Source: Bacteroidota bacterium (GTDB lineage: Bacteria; Bacteroidota; Bacteroidia; Bacteroidales; Bacteroidaceae). Taken from it: a stretch of DNA of 22,050 bases. Location of the stretch: positions 1 through 22,050 of the forward strand of contig JAEXAJ010000227.1 of the NCBI GenBank assembly GCA_023458215.1, in the 5' to 3' direction. Of the stretch, positions 16,391 through 22,050 are shown piece by piece. A program made the translations under genes and the position numbers. Numbering within the stretch: position 1 is the first letter of the stretch; each line of letters opens with the position of its first letter. The notes beneath the pieces are model-generated. The model saw only the letters and a program-made list of their open reading frames with translations. It did not search any database and was not told the DNA's origin.

Positions 16391-18161
16391 AGAGAAACAT
16401 TTCTTATCATTTAGCCGAAAACTGTTCCTTTCGGTTATTTCATTATTCCTTGTATTCGCCGTCTGCTTCATTGCTTACCAGTATCAACGTGAAAAAGCAT
16501 TCAAGGTAGAATTGCTGGATATGCAGCTACAGGATTACAATGAACGCCTGCATCAGGAATTGCAAGAAACTCCGGATAGCTTATGGAGAAATATGCTGGA
16601 TAGCTACATGTTCAATGATAAAAACAAGGAAATTCGTACCACAGTAGTAGATTTACACGGAAATGTAGTATTCGACAGTTATAAAAAAGACAATCAGGAA
16701 CTGGCAAACCACATCAAACGCCCTGAAGTACAAACTGCCCTGAAATATGGTAAAGGGCATGACGTCAGACGTACATCGGAAACTACCGGTATGCCCTACT
16801 TCTATTCTGCTACGGTTTATGACGACTATATTATTCGTTCGGCTCTGCCTTATAACGTAAATTTAATGAAGAATCTGGCAGCCGACCCACATTATCTTTG
16901 GTTTACTCTTATTATAACACTGCTATTAATATTCATTTTTTATAAATTCACATCCAAACTAGGAACCGCCATCACCCAATTACGTGAATTTGCAAAGCGG
17001 GCAGATAAAAATGAGCCTATCGAAATGGACATACAATCTGCATTCCCGCACAATGAGCTAGGAGAAATATCGCAGCATATCATTCAGATATACAAGCGTC
17101 TGCGAGAAACTAAAGAGGCATTATACATTGAACGCGAGAAGCTCATCACCCACTTACAAACTTCGCGCGAAGGCTTGGGGGTATTTACGAAAGATAAAAA
17201 AGAGATATTGGTAAATAATTTGTTTACCCAATATAGTAACCTCATTTCAGACTCTAATTTGCAGACCACGGAAGAAATTTTCTCTATCTGCGAGTTCCAA
17301 AAAATTACCGACTTCATCAGTAAAGCCCAAACGCGCCCCACTGATAGAGAAGAGAAGAGAATGTCTATCAATATCAACAAGAATGGACGTATCTTCATCG
17401 TAGAATGTATCATTTTTCAGGATCTCAGCTTTGAAATTTCCATTAATGACATTTCACAAGAAGAGGAACAAGTAAGATTGAAAAGACAATTGACGCAAAA
17501 CATTGCCCATGAATTAAAAACTCCGGTTAGTAGCATACAAGGTTATCTGGAGACTATCGTAAACAATGAAAATATACCCCGAGAGAAGTTACAAACGTTC
17601 CTTGAACGTTGCTACGCCCAAAGCAACCGCTTAAGCCGATTGCTGCGTGACATCTCCGTACTGACGCGAATGGATGAAGCTGCCAATATGATCGATATGG
17701 AAAAGGTAGATATCAGCGTATTGGTTACCAATATTGTGAATGAAGTTTCTTTGGAATTAGAAGAAAAACATATTACGGTAGTCAATTCTTTGAAGCCAAA
17801 GATTCAGTTACGTGGAAACTATTCCTTGCTTTACTCCATCTTCCGCAACCTGATGGACAATGCCATAGCATACGCCGGAACCGATATACATATTAATATC
17901 ACCTGTTTCCGTGAAGACGAACACTTCTACTATTTCAGTTTTGCCGATACAGGAGTAGGCGTCACACCGGAGCATCTGAACCGCTTGTTCGAACGTTTCT
18001 ACCGGGTAGATAAAGGACGTTCCCGGAAGCTAGGAGGAACAGGATTAGGATTGGCAATCGTAAAGAACTCAGTAATCATACATGGAGGAACCATCTCTGC
18101 CAAAAATAATCAAGGTGGAGGTCTAGAATTTATTTTCACGTTAGCGAAAGAAAAAGCATAA
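16365..18161 (+). CDS. Membrane sensor histidine kinase (PhoR-like architecture)
   Basis: This 598-residue inner-membrane kinase is the cognate partner of the response regulator just upstream. Transmembrane segments lie at about 20-38 and 178-195, enclosing a periplasmic sensor region of about 140 residues. A HAMP-like linker (200-255) is followed by a PAS-like stretch (260-362). The dimerisation/phospho-acceptor helix has H382 in QNIAHELKTPVSSIQGYLE. The ATPase domain has N-box NLMDNA (495-500), G1 DTGVGV (from 528), F-box FERFYRVDKG and G2 GGTGLGLAIVK (557-567). All catalytic motifs are present. The start overlaps the regulator gene by 26 bp. The stimulus is unknown. The layout and the Pho-box-like promoter suggest phosphate, but that is inference. 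Confidence 0.93.
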   Translation: MDTASKPNKEKHFLSFSRKLFLSVISLFLVFAVCFIAYQYQREKAFKVELLDMQLQDYNERLHQELQETPDSLWRNMLDSYMFNDKNKEIRTTVVDLHGNVVFDSYKKDNQELANHIKRPEVQTALKYGKGHDVRRTSETTGMPYFYSATVYDDYIIRSALPYNVNLMKNLAADPHYLWFTLIITLLLIFIFYKFTSKLGTAITQLREFAKRADKNEPIEMDIQSAFPHNELGEISQHIIQIYKRLRETKEALYIEREKLITHLQTSREGLGVFTKDKKEILVNNLFTQYSNLISDSNLQTTEEIFSICEFQKITDFISKAQTRPTDREEKRMSININKNGRIFIVECIIFQDLSFEISINDISQEEEQVRLKRQLTQNIAHELKTPVSSIQGYLETIVNNENIPREKLQTFLERCYAQSNRLSRLLRDISVLTRMDEAANMIDMEKVDISVLVTNIVNEVSLELEEKHITVVNSLKPKIQLRGNYSLLYSIFRNLMDNAIAYAGTDIHINITCFREDEHFYYFSFADTGVGVTPEHLNRLFERFYRVDKGRSRKLGGTGLGLAIVKNSVIIHGGTISAKNNQGGGLEFIFTLAKEKA

Positions 18162-18217
18162 AATAGTGATCAGTGATTGCAAAAAATCACTAATCACTAA
18201 TCACTGATCACTATTTT
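18160..18217 (+). terminator. Terminator of the two-component operon with an AATCACT heptad repeat
   Basis: Perfect 19-bp arms (18160-18178 and 18199-18217) start within the kinase stop codon and lead into a run of Ts. The loop and 3' arm hold three tandem AATCACT units (18185-18205). The T run is followed within a few bases by the -7 box of the next transcript, so the two units are tightly packed. Confidence 0.75.
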
Positions 18218-18221
18218 TTCC

Positions 18222-18229
18222 TATCTTTG
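18222..18229 (+). promoter_or_regulatory. -7 box for the riboswitch / tryptophanase transcript
   Basis: TATCTTTG fits TAnnTTTG exactly. A start 4-8 bases downstream would fall at the 5' strand of riboswitch helix P1. No clear TTTG lies 19-21 bp upstream, where the terminator stem sits. Confidence 0.55.
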
Positions 18230-18232
18230 CAA

Positions 18233-18407
18233 TGCATTGGTTTACTACTTCTTTTCGGAAGTGGTGATTAAAAGGGAATTAGGTGCAAATCCTAAACAGT
18301 CCCGCTGCTGTAAATTTCATAAATGGTTGCAGACATTACTTATGCCACTGGAAGTTGCTTCCGGGAAGGCGCCTGCAACAGAAATAAGTCAGAAGACCTG
18401 CCATGCA
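18233..18407 (+). ncRNA. Cobalamin (adenosylcobalamin-type) riboswitch aptamer
   Basis: The B12 box reads AAGTCAGAAGACCTGCC (18386-18402). Upstream, in order, are a short hairpin ACTACTTC/GGAAGTGGT (18245-18265), the core GATTAAAAGGGAA, then AGGTGCAAATCCT, CAGTCCCGCTGCTGT, GCCACTGG and GGGAAGGCGCC. Long-range arms GTTGCAG (18326-18332) and CTGCAAC (18373-18379) pair. P1 closes with TGCAT (18233) and ATGCA (18403). This is the full set of conserved segments of the family. Ligand binding is expected to favour the downstream terminator. The next gene is tryptophanase, an unusual target for a B12 sensor. Confidence 0.93.
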
Positions 18408-18450
18408 CGTTTTATCATTGCTTTCGAGGAAAAAGCGTTGAGTCTAATGA

Positions 18451-18578
18451 ACCGGACAAATCGTCCATCATTTCATTCATCAAACCTAATTCAGAGAAAG
18501 TAAAAAGGTAAATAAACTCTGCCAAGTTTATTTGAATGATGTCCGGTCGAAGTGATTTCGCCCGGACATTTACTTTTC
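18451..18578 (+). terminator. Riboswitch expression platform: terminator with competing antiterminator
   Basis: The terminator stem is GTCCGG (18541-18546) with CCGGAC (18562-18567), extended inward by CGAA/TTCG around a GTGA loop and followed by ATTTACTTTTC. The competing arms are ACCGGA (18451-18456) with TCCGGT (18542-18547), and CATCATT (18466-18472) with AATGATG (18535-18541). These would capture the terminator's 5' strand. A separate hairpin AAATAAACT/AGTTTATTT (18510-18533) sits between. Confidence 0.7.
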
Positions 18579-18594
18579 AAAAAGTAATCAAATC

Positions 18595-18626
18595 ATTGGT
18601 TATTACCAATTAATTAAGTATATTCG
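18595..18626 (+). promoter_or_regulatory. Possible second tryptophanase promoter overlapping a palindrome
   Basis: TTGG (18596-18599) and TATATTCG (18619-18626) are 19 bp apart and each differs by one base from the Bacteroides -33 and -7 boxes. The -33 lies inside the palindrome ATTGGT-tatt-ACCAAT (18595-18610), which could be an operator. This would allow transcription of tryptophanase after the riboswitch terminator. Confidence 0.35.
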
Positions 18627-18692
18627 GCACATAAAATCAAAGTAACAGGTTTTATTTATTGACCTATTGTCAAATCCTTAAACGTATAGAAC

Positions 18693-20066
18693 ATGGAAAT
18701 CCCATTCGCCGAATCATGGAAAATTAAAATGGTGGAACCAATCCGTAAAAGTACCCGCCAAGAACGTGAACAATGGCTGAAAGAAGCTCACTACAACGTA
18801 TTTCAACTTAAATCGGAACAAGTTTATATCGATCTTATTACCGACTCGGGCACAGGAGCCATGAGTGACCGCCAATGGGCAGGCATGATGTTGGGAGACG
18901 AAAGTTATGCCGGTGCTTCTTCTTTCTTCAATCTGAAAGAAGTCATCACACGCCTGACCGGATTTGAATATGTCATACCCACTCACCAGGGACGGGCTGC
19001 CGAGAATGTACTTTTCTCTTATTTAGTGCACGCAGGAGATATTATCCCGGGAAATTCCCATTTCGATACGACCAAAGGACATATCGAAGGGCGGAAGGCT
19101 ATAGCTTTAGATTGCACAATAGATGAAGCCGGACAAACACAACTCGAAGTCCCTTTTAAAGGCAATGTAGATACTGCCAAACTGGAAAAAGCCTTGCAAG
19201 AATTTGGAGACAGAATACCGTTTCTCATCGTTACCATTACCAATAATACTGCCGGTGGCCAACCCGTTTCCATGCAAAACCTACGTGAAGTACGAGCCAT
19301 CGCCGAGAAATACAACAAACCGGTCTTGTTTGATTCCGCCCGCTTTGCTGAAAATGCCTATTTCATCAAAAAGAGAGAGAATGGGTATCAAAATAAAAGC
19401 ATCAAAGAGATTACCCGTGAAATGTTTGCTTTAGCGGACGGCATGACTATGAGTGCCAAAAAAGACGGGATTGTCAACATGGGTGGTTTCATTGCCACAC
19501 GCCTGAAAGAGTGGTACGATGGCGCCAAAGGTTACTGTGTGCAATACGAAGGTTACCTGACTTACGGCGGCATGAATGGGCGTGACATGAACGCACTTGC
19601 CATTGGTCTGGACGAAAATACCGAATTTGAGAATTTGGAAACCCGCATCCGACAAGTGGAATATCTAGCAAAGAAACTGGATGAATACAATATCCCCTAC
19701 CAACGTCCGGCAGGTGGACACGCCATCTTTGTAGATGCTCCCAAAGTATTGACTCACGTTCCCAAAGAAGAATTTCCCGCACAAACCCTAACCGTGGAAC
19801 TCTATTTAGAGGCAGGAATACGTGGATGCGAAATCGGCTATTTACTTGCCGACCGTGATCCCATAACGCGTGAAAACCGTTTTAACGGATTGGATTTACT
19901 TCGTCTGGCAATTCCAAGACGAGTATATACAGACAACCACATGAATGTAGTTGCCGCTGCATTAAAAAATGTATATGACAAACGCGAAAGCATTACCCGT
20001 GGTGTACGCATTGCTTGGGAAGCTCCATTAATGCGCCACTTCACAGTACAATTAGAAAGATTATGA
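18693..20066 (+). CDS. tnaA: Tryptophanase (L-tryptophan indole-lyase)
   Basis: This cytoplasmic PLP enzyme splits tryptophan into indole, pyruvate and ammonia. At 457 residues it has the family's usual length. The N-terminal block is IDLITDSGTGAMSDRQWAGM. The PLP-lysine region is MTMSAKKDG with the Schiff-base lysine likely K257, and DSARFAENAYFIK sits around 214-226. The close relative tyrosine phenol-lyase was considered. Here D125 in HFDTTKGH replaces the lyase's Thr124, I381 in GIRGCEIG replaces its Arg381, and the end reads MRHFTVQL rather than RFFTARF, so tryptophanase fits better. No TnaC-like leader peptide or tryptophan permease gene is adjacent. Control by the upstream cobalamin riboswitch is expected. 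It ends 4 bp before the stop of the convergent PPTase gene. Confidence 0.93.
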   Translation: MEIPFAESWKIKMVEPIRKSTRQEREQWLKEAHYNVFQLKSEQVYIDLITDSGTGAMSDRQWAGMMLGDESYAGASSFFNLKEVITRLTGFEYVIPTHQGRAAENVLFSYLVHAGDIIPGNSHFDTTKGHIEGRKAIALDCTIDEAGQTQLEVPFKGNVDTAKLEKALQEFGDRIPFLIVTITNNTAGGQPVSMQNLREVRAIAEKYNKPVLFDSARFAENAYFIKKRENGYQNKSIKEITREMFALADGMTMSAKKDGIVNMGGFIATRLKEWYDGAKGYCVQYEGYLTYGGMNGRDMNALAIGLDENTEFENLETRIRQVEYLAKKLDEYNIPYQRPAGGHAIFVDAPKVLTHVPKEEFPAQTLTVELYLEAGIRGCEIGYLLADRDPITRENRFNGLDLLRLAIPRRVYTDNHMNVVAAALKNVYDKRESITRGVRIAWEAPLMRHFTVQLERL

Positions 20067-20070
20067 AAAA

Positions 20071-20697
20071 CTAATCAATATGCCAGGTTAAGACAAAATC
20101 AGGATGGAGCAAATAATCTATTTTAAACGATTGTTGCAGCTCCGTCCTGTATTCGCAAGCATTAAAGGTGCCCCGTTCCTGCGTGACAAAAGGTTCTATA
20201 TACAAATGTTTTCTGAAATCGACATCTGCCGTATCCATACATTTGAACATAACCTCCTTAGCCGACCAATGCAATAGAAGACTCCAGGTATCGTCTTCCT
20301 GATAGGAATTTACAACTTCATCCTCACGCATATATTTATGAGCTACCTTATGTACACGTTGTCCATACTGCTCAATGTCAATACCAACCGGTGTGCTTCC
20401 AAGAAGTACTGCCACATATCCTTTAGTATGTGAAATACTAAGGTGGAAAGAGCCGTCTACCAAATAAGGTTTACCGGAAGGCAAATAGCCTATCTCTTTT
20501 TGTTCATGAAGCAAATGAAGGAGCAACACACGCACTGACAACCATTCCAATCGACGATGCAAAGACGTAAATCGGTTGATTGCCTCCTCAAACAAGTTGG
20601 TATTTGATAATTCATCCTGCAAGGCCGAAAGCGATTCTTCCATCCGCCAAACGCCTAGCAACCAAGACTCTCCTTTAAGCTGAATGAGAAGTGGCAT
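20071..20697 (-). CDS. 4'-phosphopantetheinyl transferase superfamily protein
   Basis: This enzyme moves the phosphopantetheine arm of coenzyme A onto a serine of carrier proteins used in fatty-acid, polyketide or peptide synthesis. It has 208 residues. The family signatures are LPSGKPYL and HLSISHTKGY (about 72-93), the metal-binding GIDIE (105-109, with D107 and E109) and HWSAKEVMFK (143-152, with E148). The size and motifs fit the Sfp/EntD-type branch rather than the short AcpS. Its start overlaps the end of the GldE-like gene by 23 bp, so the two are probably translated from one message. The carrier-protein partner is not in the window. Confidence 0.88.
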   Translation of the reverse strand: MPLLIQLKGESWLLGVWRMEESLSALQDELSNTNLFEEAINRFTSLHRRLEWLSVRVLLLHLLHEQKEIGYLPSGKPYLVDGSFHLSISHTKGYVAVLLGSTPVGIDIEQYGQRVHKVAHKYMREDEVVNSYQEDDTWSLLLHWSAKEVMFKCMDTADVDFRKHLYIEPFVTQERGTFNACEYRTELQQSFKIDYLLHPDFVLTWHID

Positions 20698-22027
20698 CCG
20701 TAGAAGGTTTATTAATCTTAAACTTCACTTTTAAGATACGACGGTTATCCATCTCCAAGACTTCAAATTCATAACAGTCATGAGTAACCTTTTCGTGAAG
20801 TGCCGGAAACTCGCCTTTCAACTCAAGAAGAAGACCTGCCAGGGTATCGGCATCTCCTGCTACGGCATCGAAAGTTTCCTCGTTTATCTTGGTGATTTTG
20901 TAGAAATCAGTCAATTGTGTCTTAGCTTCGAATATCCAGGTATGATCGTTCAGAACCACATAAGTGCGCTCTTCGTCATCATATTCATCATGGATTTCAC
21001 CTACAATCTCTTCAATAATATCCTCCATGGTTACAATGCCCGATGTACCTCCGAACTCATCCACAACTATAGCGATATGAATTTTATTTGCCTGAAAGTC
21101 ACGCAGCAGGTCATCAATCATTTTCGTCTCCGGTACAAAGTATGCAGGCCGTATCAATGACTGCCATCGGAAATTATCCCCCTTATTCAAATGGGGCAAT
21201 AAGTCTTTGATATAAAGCACTCCTTTAATATTATCACGCGTATCTGCATAAACCGGTATGCGTGAATAAGCATTCTCAATAATACATTTCAGCACTTCCT
21301 TAAACGGAGTACGTATATCCAAATCGACCACATCCAGACGGGATGTCATAACTTCCTTGGCAGTTTCGCCCCCAAAGCGGATTATTCCTTCCAGAATATT
21401 ATTCTCTTCTGAAAGTTCAGCTTTATCCGTCAGTTCAAGGGCATGCGAAAGTTCGTCTACCGAAATACTATGATTTTTACGTGCAATATGCTTGTTAAGA
21501 AAAGAAGTAGAACGCACCAGTAAAGAAGCTAAGGGATAAAAAACAGAACGGAACATGGTGATGCCCGGGGCTGCAAAACGACAAAATGTCAATGTTTTCT
21601 GTGCTGAATATATCTTAGGCATGATTTCGCCAAAGAGCAGTAACAAGAAAGTAAGTGCTACCGTCAAAAGAACGAACTCCGCAATTAGCGAATGAAACTG
21701 AAACACACTCATAAAAAAGAAATTGCAGAGCATGATAATAGTTACATTCACAAAGTTGTTGGTAATCAAAATCGTAGCCAGCAGTCGTTCTGTGTTTTCC
21801 AGCAGGTTACTGATTTTTTCATCCGAAGGATGTTTCTTCTCTGCAATTGAGTTTAAGTCAGAGGGTGAAAGTGAGAAAAACGCTATTTCAGAAGCCGAAG
21901 CAAAACCGGAAACAAGCAGAAGGAATCCTGCCAATACAATTGATACAATGGCTGAAATAGAAGGAGCATGTACGGAAATTCCGTTAAAAACATCTGCCAA
22001 CTGGCATAAATAAGCGTCTGGGTCCAA
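20675..22027 (-). CDS. gldE: GldE-like HlyC/CorC family membrane protein
   Basis: This 450-residue protein has a DUF21 (CNNM) membrane domain with hydrophobic segments at about 24-45, 82-106, 112-135 and 150-172, including LLFGEIMPKIYS. A CBS pair follows at about 222-345 (MTSRLDVVDLDIRT, VVDEFGGTSGIVTMEDIIEE). A CorC/HlyC domain (about 350-440) ends the protein. In Bacteroidetes this architecture is usually called gliding-motility protein GldE, also in non-gliding gut species, where the role is unclear and metal transport is an alternative. The protein starts DPDAYLCQLAD at a TTG (22027). An in-frame TAA lies six codons upstream, so no ATG start is available. It overlaps the phosphopantetheinyl transferase gene by 23 bp. 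The symbol is tentative. Confidence 0.82.
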   Translation of the reverse strand: MDPDAYLCQLADVFNGISVHAPSISAIVSIVLAGFLLLVSGFASASEIAFFSLSPSDLNSIAEKKHPSDEKISNLLENTERLLATILITNNFVNVTIIMLCNFFFMSVFQFHSLIAEFVLLTVALTFLLLLFGEIMPKIYSAQKTLTFCRFAAPGITMFRSVFYPLASLLVRSTSFLNKHIARKNHSISVDELSHALELTDKAELSEENNILEGIIRFGGETAKEVMTSRLDVVDLDIRTPFKEVLKCIIENAYSRIPVYADTRDNIKGVLYIKDLLPHLNKGDNFRWQSLIRPAYFVPETKMIDDLLRDFQANKIHIAIVVDEFGGTSGIVTMEDIIEEIVGEIHDEYDDEERTYVVLNDHTWIFEAKTQLTDFYKITKINEETFDAVAGDADTLAGLLLELKGEFPALHEKVTHDCYEFEVLEMDNRRILKVKFKINKPSTDATSHSA

Positions 22028-22050
22028 AGATTTTGGTTTTAGTTAAACAA

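Noticed and set aside
18185..18205. CRISPR-like or minisatellite array from AATCACT units
   Set aside because: There are only three 7-bp units with no spacers, and they are part of the terminator hairpin.
18237..18511. Two overlapping open frames of 88 and 62 codons before tryptophanase
   Set aside because: They lie within the cobalamin riboswitch and its expression platform, and the translations resemble no protein family. The RNA structure explains the sequence.
18693..20066. Tyrosine phenol-lyase instead of tryptophanase
   Set aside because: The positions that distinguish the two enzymes (D125, I381, and RHF near the C terminus) follow tryptophanase, although parts of the N-terminal half look lyase-like.

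Overview
The window looks like chromosomal DNA of a Bacteroides or close relative. It has SusC/SusD outer-membrane pairs, Bacteroidetes lipoprotein signal peptides, a GldE-like protein, tryptophanase, and several promoters matching the Bacteroides pattern TTTG / TAnnTTTG. Moderate to low GC and AT-rich spacers agree. No tRNA, rRNA, CRISPR array, insertion sequence or recombinase gene was seen.

Layout. Bases 1-2485 (minus) hold a DUF3805/DUF3806-type protein and, 24 bp downstream, an ABC-F ATPase cut by the window edge. Bases 2579-2869 hold two related terminator modules, possibly with a small RNA between them. Bases 2882-8059 (minus) are an intact susC-susD pair. Bases 8060-9144 are about 1.1 kb without a gene. 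Bases 9146-14184 (plus) are a second susC-susD pair whose susC has no start codon and no signal peptide. A third copy of the terminator module follows. Bases 14274-15476 (minus) encode a membrane-anchored transglutaminase-like protein. It is divergent from a PhoB-like response regulator and sensor kinase (15701-18161). A cobalamin riboswitch with a terminator/antiterminator (18233-18578) precedes tryptophanase (18693-20066). Converging on it are a phosphopantetheinyl transferase and a GldE-like CBS-domain protein (20071-22027, minus).

Main discovery. The two susC genes face each other head to head and share a perfect 84-bp inverted repeat (7887-7970 and 9145-9228) inside their N-terminal coding regions. 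The 1174 bp between the repeats contain the start codon, signal-peptide codons and presumed promoter of the left susC. Recombination between the repeats would flip this segment. It would keep the reading frame, give the right susC a complete 1073-residue protein, and leave the left one headless. This reads as an either/or phase switch between two outer-membrane uptake systems. The sequenced orientation is left pair ON, right pair OFF.

Second discovery. A complete cobalamin riboswitch stands directly before tryptophanase, which uses PLP rather than B12. This suggests that indole production responds to B12 availability, unless a second candidate promoter after the terminator bypasses the riboswitch.
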